From NCBI GenBank assembly GCA_002423395.1, contig DIVZ01000009.1, positions 43,261-90,606 on the forward strand: a DNA stretch of 47,346 bases. The letters run 5' to 3'. The DNA is from Eubacteriaceae bacterium UBA6119 (GTDB lineage: Bacteria; Bacillota; Clostridia; Eubacteriales; UBA1433). Shown here piece after piece: positions 8,061-16,469 of this stretch. The translations under genes and the position numbers were made by a program. Below the pieces are notes generated by a model. The model searched no databases. It saw only the letters and a program-made list of their open reading frames with translations, and was not told the origin of the DNA. Every line of letters begins with the position of its first letter. The first letter of the stretch is position 1.

Positions 8061-8119
8061 ATATATAAAAATTATTTAATAAATTATATTTAAACTAACA
8101 AACGGAGGTGCAACTGCTA

Positions 8120-8488
8120 ATGGCGAGAATAGCCGGAGTAGACTTACCAAGAGATAAAAGAGTTGAAGCGGGACTTACCTATATATACGGTATCGGTCTT
8201 AAAACGTCTCAGAATATACTTAAACAAACAGGAATTAACCCCGACACCAGAGTTAAAGATTTAACTGAAGATGAAGTTAATAAACTCAGGGTGATTATAG
8301 ATCAGCAATGCGTTGTAGAAGGCGACTTAAGAAGAGAAGTTCAGCTTAATATTAAGCGTCTTATGGAAATCGGCTGTTATAGAGGCCTTAGACACAGAAA
8401 AGGTCTTCCTGTCAGAGGACAAAAGACAAAAACTAACGCAAGAACGCGAAAAGGTCCGAAGAAAACTGTAGGAAGAAAGAAAAAGTAA
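8120..8488 (+). CDS. rpsM: 30S ribosomal protein S13
   Basis: 122 residues from the ATG at 8120, giving MARIAGVDLPRDKRVEAGL; ACGGAGGTG lies 10-15 bases upstream, and an in-frame GTG at 8108 overlaps that site. The helix-two-turn-helix region, RGLRHRKGLPVRGQKTKTNA and the basic tail are standard. S13 forms the A-site finger bridge to the large subunit. First gene of the alpha cluster. Confidence 0.98.
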   Translation: MARIAGVDLPRDKRVEAGLTYIYGIGLKTSQNILKQTGINPDTRVKDLTEDEVNKLRVIIDQQCVVEGDLRREVQLNIKRLMEIGCYRGLRHRKGLPVRGQKTKTNARTRKGPKKTVGRKKK

Positions 8489-8503
8489 AGGAGGGCGACT
8501 ATA

Positions 8504-8902
8504 ATGGCTGTTAAAAAAACAACTACTAAAACAAGAAGAAAAAAAGTTAAAAAGAATATAGAACGCGGTCAGGCGCATATAAAGTCAAGTTTCAATAATA
8601 CTATTGTAACTATATCTGATGTTGCCGGCAACGCTATATCGTGGGCGAGTTCGGGAGAACTCGGTTTTAAAGGTTCCAGAAAAAGCACTCCTTTTGCAGC
8701 ATCTGCAGTAGCTGAAGAAGCAGCTAAAAGAGCAATGGAGCACGGACTTAAAACAGTTGATGTTTTTGTAAAAGGTCCGGGTTCAGGAAGAGAAAGTGCA
8801 ATTAGAAGCCTTCAGGCGGCGGGTCTTGATATTACATCAATAAAAGATGTTACGCCTATTCCGCATAACGGATGCAGACCGCCGAAACGCAGAAGAGTGT
8901 AA
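8504..8902 (+). CDS. rpsK: 30S ribosomal protein S11
   Basis: 132 residues: a basic N-terminal tail, then GQAHIKSSFNNTIVTISD, and the C-terminal PIPHNGCRPPKRRRV signature. S11 lines the 30S platform near the mRNA exit and Shine-Dalgarno duplex. An AAAGGAGGG ribosome binding site precedes the ATG, and spacing to rpsM is 15 bases. Confidence 0.98.
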   Translation: MAVKKTTTKTRRKKVKKNIERGQAHIKSSFNNTIVTISDVAGNAISWASSGELGFKGSRKSTPFAASAVAEEAAKRAMEHGLKTVDVFVKGPGSGRESAIRSLQAAGLDITSIKDVTPIPHNGCRPPKRRRV

Positions 8903-8920
8903 ATAAGGAGGATATGTTAG

Positions 8921-9547
8921 ATGGCTAGATATACAGACGCTTCGTGCAGACTATGCAGAAAAGAAAAAATGAAGCTCTTTCTTAAAGGTGATCGCTGCTA
9001 TTCTGTAAAATGTGCTATTGACAGACGGGGAACACCCCCGGGACAGCACGGAACAAAAAGAACAAAATCAAGCGAATACGGTCTTCAGCTTAGAGAAAAA
9101 CAAAAAGCTAAAAGAATATACGGAGTACTTGAAAAACAGTTCAGCAAATATTTTGATCTTGCTGAAAAACAGCAGGGTGTTACAGGGGAAAATCTTTTAA
9201 GAATACTTGAAAGCAGATTGGATAATGTAGTTTATCGCATGGGTTTTGCATCATCAAGAAAAGAAGCAAGACAGTTAGTGCTTCACGGTCATTTTTTGGT
9301 TAACGGAAAGAAAGTAAATATTCCTTCATTTTTAACCAAGGAATCCATGATAATAACGGTTAAAGACGCAAGCAAAAAAAGTCCGAAGTTTAAAATTTTG
9401 GCTGAAGCTTTAAGCGGAAGAATAGTACCTAAATGGCTTGATGTTGATGCAGAAAATATGACAGGCAAAATTGTACTTTTGCCGAGTCGCGATGATATTG
9501 ATTTAGAAATCAAAGACAACTTAATAGTAGAGTACTACTCTAAGTAG
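8921..9547 (+). CDS. rpsD: 30S ribosomal protein S4, zinc-binding form
   Basis: 208 residues. Cys9, Cys12, Cys26 and Cys31 make the zinc-binding N terminus of C+ S4. The S4 RNA-binding domain includes RLDNVVYRMGFASSRKEARQ, then VLHGHFLVNGKKVNIPS. S4 nucleates 30S assembly and often represses its own operon; the hairpin before rpsM is a candidate target but has not been matched. TAAGGAGG precedes the ATG. Confidence 0.98.
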   Translation: MARYTDASCRLCRKEKMKLFLKGDRCYSVKCAIDRRGTPPGQHGTKRTKSSEYGLQLREKQKAKRIYGVLEKQFSKYFDLAEKQQGVTGENLLRILESRLDNVVYRMGFASSRKEARQLVLHGHFLVNGKKVNIPSFLTKESMIITVKDASKKSPKFKILAEALSGRIVPKWLDVDAENMTGKIVLLPSRDDIDLEIKDNLIVEYYSK

Positions 9548-9589
9548 TATTGACCCCATAGATAAAAGATAAATTACGGAGGGGTAAAA

Positions 9590-10540
9590 ATGATACAATT
9601 TGAAAAACCGAGAATTGAGATTGAACATTTAAATGAAGAGGGAACATACGGTGAATTTGTAGTTGAACCGCTGGAGCGGGGATATGGTATCACGCTTGGA
9701 AATTCACTGAGAAGAATAATGCTTTCATCACTCCCGGGAGCCGCCGTTACTAAAGTAAAAATTGACGGAATATTACATGAGTTTTCTGTAGTGCCCGGCG
9801 TTAAAGAAGATGTTGTGCAGATTATTCTGAACATGAAAAAGCTGGCAGTTAAGCTGCTTGGGGAAGAGGATACAGCAGTTGCTTATATCAGAGCAAAAGG
9901 TGAATGCGAAATAACTGCAGCAGATATAGATGCCAGCAGCGATGTTGAAATAGTAAACAAAGATTTGCATATCGCAACTCTTACAAGTGAGGGCGAGCTT
10001 AATATAGAACTCACAATCTCTAAAGGCAGAGGCTACACGCCGGCAGAAAAGAATAAAGACTACAGAGATACCATTGATACATTACCCGTTGACTCTATTT
10101 TTACGCCTGTTAAAAAAGTAAATTTTAATGTTAAAGATACTCGCGTAGGCAACATAACAGATTTGGACAGTTTAAGAATTAATATTTGGACAAACGGCAC
10201 AATTACTCCAAAAGCAGCAGTATCACTTGCGGCGAAAGTTTTAAATGACCATTTAAAAATGTTCATTAACCTTGAGTCTGAAGTAAGTGATATGGAAATA
10301 CTCATAGAAAAAGACGAGAACAAGAAAGAAAAAATTCTAGAAATGTCTATTGAGGAACTTGAGCTTTCTGTGCGTTCAAATAACTGCTTAAAGCGGGCAA
10401 ATATAAATTATGTATCGGAACTTACTGAAAAATCTGATGAAGAAATGATGAAAATCAGAAATTTAGGCAGAAAATCGTTGAATGAAATAAAGCAGAAATT
10501 AGACGAAATGGGCCTTAAATTTAAGAAAAGCAACGAATAA
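9590..10540 (+). CDS. rpoA: RNA polymerase alpha subunit
   Basis: 316 residues. The N-terminal dimerisation domain shows GEFVVEPLERGYGITLGNSL, then RRIMLSSLPGAAVT; the C-terminal domain ends with ELELSVRSNNCLKRANI and the helix-hairpin-helix region RNLGRKSLNEIKQKL that binds UP elements and activators. A TACGGAGGGG ribosome binding site is present. Placement between rpsD and rplQ is standard. Confidence 0.98.
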   Translation: MIQFEKPRIEIEHLNEEGTYGEFVVEPLERGYGITLGNSLRRIMLSSLPGAAVTKVKIDGILHEFSVVPGVKEDVVQIILNMKKLAVKLLGEEDTAVAYIRAKGECEITAADIDASSDVEIVNKDLHIATLTSEGELNIELTISKGRGYTPAEKNKDYRDTIDTLPVDSIFTPVKKVNFNVKDTRVGNITDLDSLRINIWTNGTITPKAAVSLAAKVLNDHLKMFINLESEVSDMEILIEKDENKKEKILEMSIEELELSVRSNNCLKRANINYVSELTEKSDEEMMKIRNLGRKSLNEIKQKLDEMGLKFKKSNE

Positions 10541-10554
10541 AAGGAGGGATTACA

Positions 10555-10926
10555 TTGGCAGGTTATAAGAAATTAGGTCGCCCTTCCGATCAAAGGCGAG
10601 CAATGCTGAGAAATTTGGTTACAGATTTCTTTAAATACGGACAATTAACGACAACGCTTGACAGAGCAAAAGAAACCGGCAAAATTGCGGAAAAAATGAT
10701 TACGCTGGGCAAACAGAATACTCTTCACACAAAACGTCAGGCGCTCGGCTATATAACGGACAGGGCTGTGGTTACTAGATTGTTTAACGAAATTGCGCCG
10801 GCAAATGCAAACAGGCAAGGCGGATACGTTCAGATTTTTAAGCTGGGAACAAGAAAAGGGGACGGCGCAGAAATGGCAATCCTCAGACTAACCGAAAGCA
10901 GTGCAATATTAAAAAAAGAGGAGTAG
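10555..10926 (+). CDS. rplQ: 50S ribosomal protein L17
   Basis: 123 residues from a TTG start with AAGGAGGGAT upstream; the protein then reads MAGYKKLGRPSDQRRAMLRN, the family start. NLVTDFFKYGQLTTTLDRAKE and the C-terminal RKGDGAEMAILRL are also typical of bacterial L17. It lies near the exit tunnel. The stop codon lies within a hairpin that may reduce read-through into the ecf genes. Confidence 0.97.
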   Translation: MAGYKKLGRPSDQRRAMLRNLVTDFFKYGQLTTTLDRAKETGKIAEKMITLGKQNTLHTKRQALGYITDRAVVTRLFNEIAPANANRQGGYVQIFKLGTRKGDGAEMAILRLTESSAILKKEE

Positions 10927-10942
10927 CTGTAGCTGCTCCTTT
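10917..10942 (+). terminator. Weak terminator-like hairpin over the rplQ stop
   Basis: AGGAGTAGC (10919-10927) pairs with GCTGCTCCT (10932-10940) around TGTA, including one U-G pair; two more outer pairs are possible. The tail TTTATT is a poor T-run. It could partly terminate the ribosomal transcript before ecfA1 at 10963. Confidence 0.45.
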
Positions 10943-10962
10943 ATTAAAATCCGGAGAAAAAT

Positions 10963-11793
10963 ATGCAGAAGGCTATACAAGTAAAAAATCTCTGCTACAA
11001 ATATCAAAAAGATGAAGAAGAATTAACAGCAATATACGACATGTCTTTTGACGTATACGAGGGTGAGTTTTTGGCTATTATCGGCCATAACGGAAGCGGC
11101 AAGAGTACGCTTGCGAAACTGCTTAACGGCATTATTAAGCCGTCAAGCGGGGATGTACTTGTATATTCAATGAATACAAAAGATGAAGAAAAAATATGGG
11201 ATATACGTCAAAAAGCCGGAATTGTTTTTCAAAACCCGGACAATCAGATTGTCGCAACAATAGTTGAGGAAGACGTGGCATTCGGGCCTGAAAACTTAGG
11301 CGTAGAGCAGAAAGAAATAAGAAAAAGAGTAGATGAGGCATTAGAGACAGTAAAAATGTCGCAGTTTAAAGACAGAAAACCTCACCAGCTTTCGGGAGGG
11401 CAAAAACAAAGGATAGCTATTGCCGGAATACTTGCAATGCAGCCAAAATGTATAATCTTTGATGAGGCTACGGCGATGCTTGACCCTTCTGGAAGAGACG
11501 AAGTTCTTTCATGCATACGACATCTGAATAAAGAAAATAAAACGACTATATTATATATAACGCATTATATGGAAGAAATTGTAGACGCGGACAGAATAAT
11601 TGTTTTAAACAAAGGCGAAATTGCGATGCAAGGCACACCGAAGGAAATATTTTCACAAGTAGAGCCTCTGCAGCAGCTGCATCTTGATGTGCCGAATATT
11701 ACAAAATTGGCATACCTGCTTAAAAAAGAAGGGCTTGACATACCGGACGGAGTACTTACGGTAGACGAGATGGTAGGATGCATATGTCGCTGA
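10963..11793 (+). CDS. ecfA1: Energy-coupling factor transporter ATPase EcfA1
   Basis: 276 residues, an ABC ATPase (also called CbiO1) of the ECF vitamin and micronutrient importer. Walker A GHNGSGKS is at residues 41-48, the Q-loop region VFQNPDNQIVATIVEEDVAFG is characteristic of the EcfA group, followed by the LSGGQKQR signature and Walker B CIIFDEATAMLDP. It pairs with EcfA2 and EcfT and would serve S components encoded elsewhere. The ecfA1-ecfA2-ecfT-truA order after rplQ is common in Firmicutes. Confidence 0.95.
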   Translation: MQKAIQVKNLCYKYQKDEEELTAIYDMSFDVYEGEFLAIIGHNGSGKSTLAKLLNGIIKPSSGDVLVYSMNTKDEEKIWDIRQKAGIVFQNPDNQIVATIVEEDVAFGPENLGVEQKEIRKRVDEALETVKMSQFKDRKPHQLSGGQKQRIAIAGILAMQPKCIIFDEATAMLDPSGRDEVLSCIRHLNKENKTTILYITHYMEEIVDADRIIVLNKGEIAMQGTPKEIFSQVEPLQQLHLDVPNITKLAYLLKKEGLDIPDGVLTVDEMVGCICR

Positions 11794-12650
11794 AATTATT
11801 GAATGTATCGCACATTTACGCAAAAGACACACCTTTTGAATTTGCCGCGTTAAAAGATATAAACATTAACATTGATAAAACAGAATTTATAGCAGTAATA
11901 GGGCATACCGGATCGGGAAAATCGACTTTGGTTCAGCATATGAACGGTCTGCTGCTGCCGACAAGCGGAACAATATTTATTGACGATGTTGACATTACTC
12001 AGAACAAAACAGACCGCTTTAACGCAAGAAGAAAAGTAGGACTTGTGTTTCAATATGCCGAACACCAGTTATTTGAAGAAACAATTTTCAGAGATATCGC
12101 GTTCGGACCTAAGAATTTAAAGCTTACAAATGAAGAAATAGAAGCTCGCGTATGCGAAGCTATGGAACTTGTAGGGCTGCCTTACGAAGAATATAAAGAC
12201 CGCTCTCCGTTTGACATATCAGGCGGGCAGATGAGAAGGGTTGCTATAGCCGGTGTTTTATCGATGAAACCGGACATTATAATACTTGACGAACCTACGG
12301 CGGGGCTTGATCCGCTTGGCAAAAAAGATATATTAAACAGCATTTTTAAGCTTTATAAAACACACAATATAACGGTTATTTTAGTAAGCCATAATATGGA
12401 AGAAGTTGCGCAGATGGCGGAGCGTATTATAGTTATGTGCCAGGGCGGCATTATTATGGACGCTGCTCCTGCCCAGGTATTCAGCCAGGCTGAAAAACTG
12501 GAGGAAATAGGTCTGCGGGCTCCTGATATAAGTTACTTAATGAAAGAGCTTAAAAAGCACGGGCTTGATATAGACGGTGAAATATTCACTGTAAACGGCG
12601 CAAAAGAAGAATTGCTGAAGAAATATAGGGGAGGGGATATAAATGTTTAA
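11784..12650 (+). CDS. ecfA2: Energy-coupling factor transporter ATPase EcfA2
   Basis: 288 residues from the ATG at 11784, which fits the family start MSLKLLNVSHIYAKDTPFE; an ATG two codons upstream (11778) is also possible. Walker A GHTGSGKS, VFQYAEHQLFEETIFRDIAFG, signature ISGGQMRR and Walker B IIILDEPTAGLDP are all present, with the C-terminal extension typical of EcfA2. It overlaps ecfA1 by 10 bases and ecfT by 8 bases, so the three are coupled. Confidence 0.94.
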   Translation: MSLKLLNVSHIYAKDTPFEFAALKDININIDKTEFIAVIGHTGSGKSTLVQHMNGLLLPTSGTIFIDDVDITQNKTDRFNARRKVGLVFQYAEHQLFEETIFRDIAFGPKNLKLTNEEIEARVCEAMELVGLPYEEYKDRSPFDISGGQMRRVAIAGVLSMKPDIIILDEPTAGLDPLGKKDILNSIFKLYKTHNITVILVSHNMEEVAQMAERIIVMCQGGIIMDAAPAQVFSQAEKLEEIGLRAPDISYLMKELKKHGLDIDGEIFTVNGAKEELLKKYRGGDINV

Positions 12651-13464
12651 AGACATTACAATCGGACAGTATTATCCCGCCAATTCGTCAATTCACGATT
12701 TGGATCCCCGTACAAAAATAGTCTATACGTTTGTATATATAATAGTGCTGTTTTTCGCAAATAATATTGTGGGTTATACAATAGCTCTGGGGTTTTTGGC
12801 GCTGCTTATATATTTATCAAATATACCGTTAAAATTTGTTTTTAAGAGTGTCAAAGCTATAATAATAATAATTTTTATTACGGTTATATTAAATGTTTTT
12901 GTAACTAACGGAAACATTTTATTCAGAATAGGGCCGCTTAAGGTAACAGACGCCGGGCTTATAAACGCGGCATTTATGGCGGTTAGGCTTATAATGCTTA
13001 TTATAGGCACTTCTATTATGACTCTCACGACATCGCCCATATCGCTTACGGACGGTATGGAATATTGCATGAGAAGAATACCCGGAATGCGCGCGTACGC
13101 GCACGAGCTCGCCATGATGATGACTATTGCTCTTCGTTTTATCCCGACGCTTATGGAAGAAGCAGATAAGATAATGAAAGCGCAGAAAGCAAGAGGAGCG
13201 GATTTTGAAACGGGCGGAATATTTAAAAAAGCGAAAAGCGTAGTGCCGATATTGGTGCCGCTTTTTATAGGGTCGTTTAAAAGAGCAGATGAGCTTGCTA
13301 TGGCAATGGAAGCAAGATGCTACAGGGGCGGAGAAGGCAGAACAAGGCTTAACGAGCTTGTTTACGGCAAAGGCGACACTGTTGCATATATTGTAACTAT
13401 ACTTATGACCGCAATGATTATCGCGAGCAGATTCCTGCCGCTTTTAAATATTCCTATGAGATAG
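12643..13464 (+). CDS. ecfT: Energy-coupling factor transmembrane protein EcfT
   Basis: 273 residues with about six hydrophobic segments. It couples the ATPases to substrate-binding S proteins. The coupling-helix motifs are visible as KAQKARGADFE and AMEARCYRGG, matching the Ala-Arg-Gly pattern of EcfT. The N terminus GQYYPANSSIHDLDPRTKI is typical. The ATG at 12643 follows GGGGAGGGGAT inside ecfA2. No S component is encoded in the window. Confidence 0.95.
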   Translation: MFKDITIGQYYPANSSIHDLDPRTKIVYTFVYIIVLFFANNIVGYTIALGFLALLIYLSNIPLKFVFKSVKAIIIIIFITVILNVFVTNGNILFRIGPLKVTDAGLINAAFMAVRLIMLIIGTSIMTLTTSPISLTDGMEYCMRRIPGMRAYAHELAMMMTIALRFIPTLMEEADKIMKAQKARGADFETGGIFKKAKSVVPILVPLFIGSFKRADELAMAMEARCYRGGEGRTRLNELVYGKGDTVAYIVTILMTAMIIASRFLPLLNIPMR

Positions 13465-13478
13465 CAGAGGACAGCAGT

Positions 13479-14213
13479 ATGCGCAATATTCAATTGATTA
13501 TAGAGTATGACGGCAGCAATTACTGCGGATGGCAGAGACAGAATAACGGAGTATCCATACAGCAGAAAATAGAAGAAGCGCTGGAAATTATTTCCGGGGA
13601 AAAGTTAAGCATTACTGGCGCGGGAAGAACGGACGCGGGCGTGCACGCTTTCGCACAAAGCGCGAATTTTTATACTGAAAGCAAAATACCTATAGAAAAA
13701 TTTCCGTTTGCCCTTAATTCGGCTTTGCCTGCAGATATTGCAGTAATCAGAGCTTATGAGCGCGATGAGAGTTTTAACAGCAGATACAGCGCAAAAGAAA
13801 AAACATATATATACAAAATTTACAACAGAAGAATACCATCACCGTTTTACTGCAAATACGCTTATCATTGCCCGATAGATATAAATTTAGAAAAAATGGT
13901 GCAGGCATCAAAACAAATTATTGGAAAGCATGATTTTGCATCGTTTATGGCTACGGGCGGGCAGGTTAAGTCAACGGTAAGAGAAGTATATGATATAGAC
14001 ATAAATAAACAAGATGATATTATCACAATAAGCTTGCGGGGAAACGGATTTTTATACAATATGGTGCGCATAATATCGGGAACTTTACTATATGCTGGGA
14101 TAGGAAAAATTGATCCTGCGTATATTGAGAATATAATAAAGAGTAAAGACAGAACACAGGCAGGCATAACGCTTCCCGCCTGCGGATTATATCTTAAAGA
14201 TATAGTATATTAA
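13479..14213 (+). CDS. truA: tRNA pseudouridine(38-40) synthase
   Basis: 244 residues. The catalytic aspartate is Asp52 in GAGRTDAGVHA. The N terminus MRNIQLIIEYDGSNYCGWQR and C-terminal NGFLYNMVRIISGTL are family signatures. It converts uridines 38-40 in the anticodon stem-loop to pseudouridine. A GCAGAGGACAG ribosome binding site precedes the ATG, and the gene lies 14 bases after ecfT. Confidence 0.96.
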   Translation: MRNIQLIIEYDGSNYCGWQRQNNGVSIQQKIEEALEIISGEKLSITGAGRTDAGVHAFAQSANFYTESKIPIEKFPFALNSALPADIAVIRAYERDESFNSRYSAKEKTYIYKIYNRRIPSPFYCKYAYHCPIDINLEKMVQASKQIIGKHDFASFMATGGQVKSTVREVYDIDINKQDDIITISLRGNGFLYNMVRIISGTLLYAGIGKIDPAYIENIIKSKDRTQAGITLPACGLYLKDIVY

Positions 14214-14225
14214 ACGAAATAATTA

Positions 14226-14254
14226 TTGACAAGGAATGCAATATTTTATAAAAT
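14226..14254 (+). promoter_or_regulatory. Promoter of rplM-rpsI
   Basis: TTGACA at 14226-14231, a 17-base spacer and TAAAAT at 14249-14254 make a near-consensus sigma-A promoter. It gives rplM-rpsI a transcript starting near 14261, just before the pseudoknot-capable leader. Confidence 0.75.
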
Positions 14255-14261
14255 ATCATTT

Positions 14262-14291
14262 GGCATTATATATTCCCAATGCCCCGGGAAT
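14262..14291 (+). promoter_or_regulatory. rplM leader RNA with H-type pseudoknot potential
   Basis: GGCATT (14262-14267) pairs with AATGCC (14278-14283). The loop segment ATTCCC (14272-14277) pairs with GGGAAT (14286-14291) downstream, the topology of an H-type pseudoknot. It lies immediately after the predicted transcription start, 33 bases before the rplM ATG. L13 leader RNAs are known in Firmicutes and this is a plausible member; I cannot run a covariance search. Confidence 0.6.
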
Positions 14292-14324
14292 GTCATAAAT
14301 ACCACAATTTAATGGAGGACGCTC

Positions 14325-14768
14325 ATGTTAACCAAGACAACATCAATTGCTAAGCCTGAAAATATCGACAGAAAATGGTATGTAGTTGACGCGGAAGGTT
14401 TGACGCTCGGAAGAATGGCTACGCAGATTGCGACTGTTCTGAGAGGAAAAAACAAACCGTGTTTTACGCCTTTTATCGATACGGGAGACTTTGTAATTGT
14501 TATAAATGCCGATAAAATAGTACTTACCGGCAACAAATTGGAACAAAAATTCTATTACACACATTCACAATATCCCGGCGGTTTTAAAGCAGTTCAATAC
14601 AAGCATTTAATGGAAAAGAAACCGGCGTTTGTTGTTGAGAAAGCTATAAAAGGAATGCTTCCTAAAAACAAGTTAGGCAGAGCTATGTTTAAGAAACTTA
14701 AAGTGTATGCAGGAAGCGAACATCCTCATGCAGCGCAAAAACCTGAAAAAATGGAAATTAAGGCTTAG
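14325..14768 (+). CDS. rplM: 50S ribosomal protein L13
   Basis: 147 residues. RKWYVVDAEGLTLGRMATQIA, then the FTPFIDTGDFVIVINADKI block and the LGRAMFKKLKVYAGSEHPH C-terminal motif identify L13, an early assembly protein of the large subunit. An AATGGAGGAC ribosome binding site precedes the ATG. Paired with rpsI 15 bases downstream, as in nearly all bacteria. Probably autoregulated through its leader. Confidence 0.98.
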   Translation: MLTKTTSIAKPENIDRKWYVVDAEGLTLGRMATQIATVLRGKNKPCFTPFIDTGDFVIVINADKIVLTGNKLEQKFYYTHSQYPGGFKAVQYKHLMEKKPAFVVEKAIKGMLPKNKLGRAMFKKLKVYAGSEHPHAAQKPEKMEIKA

Positions 14769-14782
14769 GGAGGAGAATTGAT

Positions 14783-15172
14783 ATGGCAGATCAAGTAATA
14801 GCAACAGGAAGAAGAAAGACATCAGTCGCAAGAGTTATACTTCGACCGGGCACAGGCAATTTCACGATAAATAAAAGAGATATTGACAAATACTTTGGAA
14901 TGGAAACACTCAAAGTAGTTGCGAAACAGGCTCTTACGCTTACAAATTCGCAGACCAGATTCGACGTTTTAGTAAATGTTACAGGCGGCGGATTTACAGG
15001 TCAGGCAGGAGCAATCAGACACGGCGTTTCACGTGCGCTTGTTAAAGCTGATGAAACCTTAAAAGCTGAACTTAAAAAAGCGGGCTTCTTAACAAGAGAC
15101 TCAAGAATGACAGAAAGAAAAAAATACGGTCTCAAAAAAGCAAGAAGAGCACCGCAATTCTCAAAACGTTAA
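14783..15172 (+). CDS. rpsI: 30S ribosomal protein S9
   Basis: 129 residues: ATGRRKTSVARVILRPGTG at the N terminus, GGGFTGQAGAIRHGVSRAL in the middle, and KKYGLKKARRAPQFSKR at the C terminus, whose terminal Lys-Arg reaches the P-site tRNA. AGGGAGGAG lies upstream. A strong terminator follows 20 bases after the stop. Confidence 0.98.
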   Translation: MADQVIATGRRKTSVARVILRPGTGNFTINKRDIDKYFGMETLKVVAKQALTLTNSQTRFDVLVNVTGGGFTGQAGAIRHGVSRALVKADETLKAELKKAGFLTRDSRMTERKKYGLKKARRAPQFSKR

Positions 15173-15191
15173 TAATATTTGATATAAAATT

Positions 15192-15213
15192 ACCGCTTTT
15201 AAGCGGTTTTTTT
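15192..15213 (+). terminator. Intrinsic terminator of rplM-rpsI
   Basis: ACCGCTT pairs with AAGCGGT around a two-base gap (effective loop about four bases), followed by seven T residues. Confidence 0.9.
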
Positions 15214-15284
15214 ATTTACTCTTCACATATTCGACACAATTATATGCGAATATTATGTTGACATAGAGAAAGGAGTGAATATTT

Positions 15285-15563
15285 ATGATGCATAGATTTT
15301 ACATAGGCGGAGACATGATGGGACTGGGGATGATAGGACACGTATTTGGCTTTTTAGTTATGGCGTTTGTAGTTGTTGCGGTTATTATACTTTTAGTTAA
15401 ATCAAGCAAAAAACAGGCGCAGGATATGAAAACTATTAAACCTGTTGAAGAAGTTAAAGCTAAAAATGACGAAGCGATGCAAATAGCAAAACTAAGATTA
15501 GCAAAAAGCGAAATTACAGCAGAAGAGTATGCTAAAATAAAAGAAACTTTGGAACTAAAATAA
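15285..15563 (+). CDS. Small SHOCT-domain membrane protein
   Basis: 92 residues. A Met/Gly-rich N terminus is followed by one transmembrane helix at about residues 17-39 and a basic stop-transfer KSSKK. The C-terminal 29 residues (AMQIAKLRLAKSEITAEEY, then AKIKETLE) match the short C-terminal SHOCT pattern of conserved Leu-Gly/Ser-Glu-Ile-Thr-Glu-Glu-Tyr. The function of such proteins is unclear. AAAGGAGTG precedes the ATG, and the gene is bracketed by terminators as a single transcription unit. Confidence 0.8.
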   Translation: MMHRFYIGGDMMGLGMIGHVFGFLVMAFVVVAVIILLVKSSKKQAQDMKTIKPVEEVKAKNDEAMQIAKLRLAKSEITAEEYAKIKETLELK

Positions 15564-15596
15564 CGACAGATTATGACGTTCAAATAAAACCTCCAT

Positions 15597-15623
15597 AAAA
15601 AACCCTTGTTTTCAAGGGTTTTT
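15597..15623 (+). terminator. Intrinsic terminator after the SHOCT gene
   Basis: AAAACCCTTG and CAAGGGTTTT pair around TTTT, and the stem runs directly into a short T-run. The T-tract overlaps the -35 box of the next promoter. Confidence 0.88.
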
Positions 15624-15650
15624 GTTATTATAATGATTAATATATATAAT
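15622..15650 (+). promoter_or_regulatory. Promoter of the lipoprotein gene
   Basis: TTGTTA (15622-15627), a 17-base spacer and a perfect TATAAT (15645-15650). The predicted start near 15657 leaves room for the GAAGG ribosome binding site of an ATG at 15676 but not for the ATG at 15664. Confidence 0.65.
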
Positions 15651-15675
15651 AACATATTAATATATGAAGGTAGTT

Positions 15676-16461
15676 ATGAAAAAGATAATCGGAATAACTT
15701 TAATATTATTGATAATAGCAGGTTTAATGGTGGGTTGTAAAAATAATGAAAATAAGGAACGGGAACATCAGTTATCAAAAATAACTGTTACCAAAGAGCC
15801 TGACAGCCAGGTATTGAAAAGTTACAATAAATTATTTGAAAGCAATTATGTTTCGCTTCAAACGGCTTATGATGATTTGATAGGCAAATACAATGAAACA
15901 TATGACAATGATATTTTATATTTATTGTGTAAATCACTTGATGACCAATTTATTATTGAAAGATATGTCTTTTCTGTAATTAGTAATGAATACATAAAAG
16001 ATATAAATAGAATAAAAATGGAGTATTATAGTGAATTTTTTAATAAAATTTGGGAAGATAATAAATTTAATAAAGAGACAGTAGAATATCATAAAGATTT
16101 TGCTAATGATTTATTGTATTGTTTATATTCGCAGGGTATGATAAATCAAAGCATAGAATTTTATGATAAATATACTGCACGTTTAAAAGATGCAGATGAA
16201 TTAGTTCAGTTCACATTATCATATAGTTATTTTTATACTAATGATTCTAAACCTGATAAAGATGCTGTAAGTTTAATGTTGGTCAGATTAAAAACCATTG
16301 AAAAAGAATATTATGATAAAGTATCTGATTCAAATAAAATTGTAATTCTACATCTAATATCTTCATTTTCATATAAGTTAAATGATGAAAAAATAGGGAG
16401 CGAGTATGAGCAAAAAGCGAAGGTTGTGTTAAATAAATTAATGGGAGATACTGAAGACTGA
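15676..16461 (+). CDS. Putative lipoprotein of unknown function
   Basis: 261 residues from the ATG at 15676 (GAAGG six bases upstream). The signal peptide is MKKIIGITLILLIIAGL followed by the lipobox MVGC, so the mature protein should carry a lipid on Cys21 and face outside the membrane. The rest is charged and helical, with many Tyr, Asp and Asn residues and TPR-like spacing (SYSYFY, then AVSLMLVRLKTIEKEYYDK), but I recognise no family. Codon use is distinctly more A/T-rich than in neighbours. Terminators flank it, so it is a single-gene unit. Confidence 0.75.
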   Translation: MKKIIGITLILLIIAGLMVGCKNNENKEREHQLSKITVTKEPDSQVLKSYNKLFESNYVSLQTAYDDLIGKYNETYDNDILYLLCKSLDDQFIIERYVFSVISNEYIKDINRIKMEYYSEFFNKIWEDNKFNKETVEYHKDFANDLLYCLYSQGMINQSIEFYDKYTARLKDADELVQFTLSYSYFYTNDSKPDKDAVSLMLVRLKTIEKEYYDKVSDSNKIVILHLISSFSYKLNDEKIGSEYEQKAKVVLNKLMGDTED

Positions 16462-16469
16462 TAAATAAT

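Noticed and set aside
15259..15264. TTGACA as a -35 box for the SHOCT gene
   Set aside because: It lies only 20 bases before the start codon, leaving no room for a -10 box, start site and ribosome binding site.
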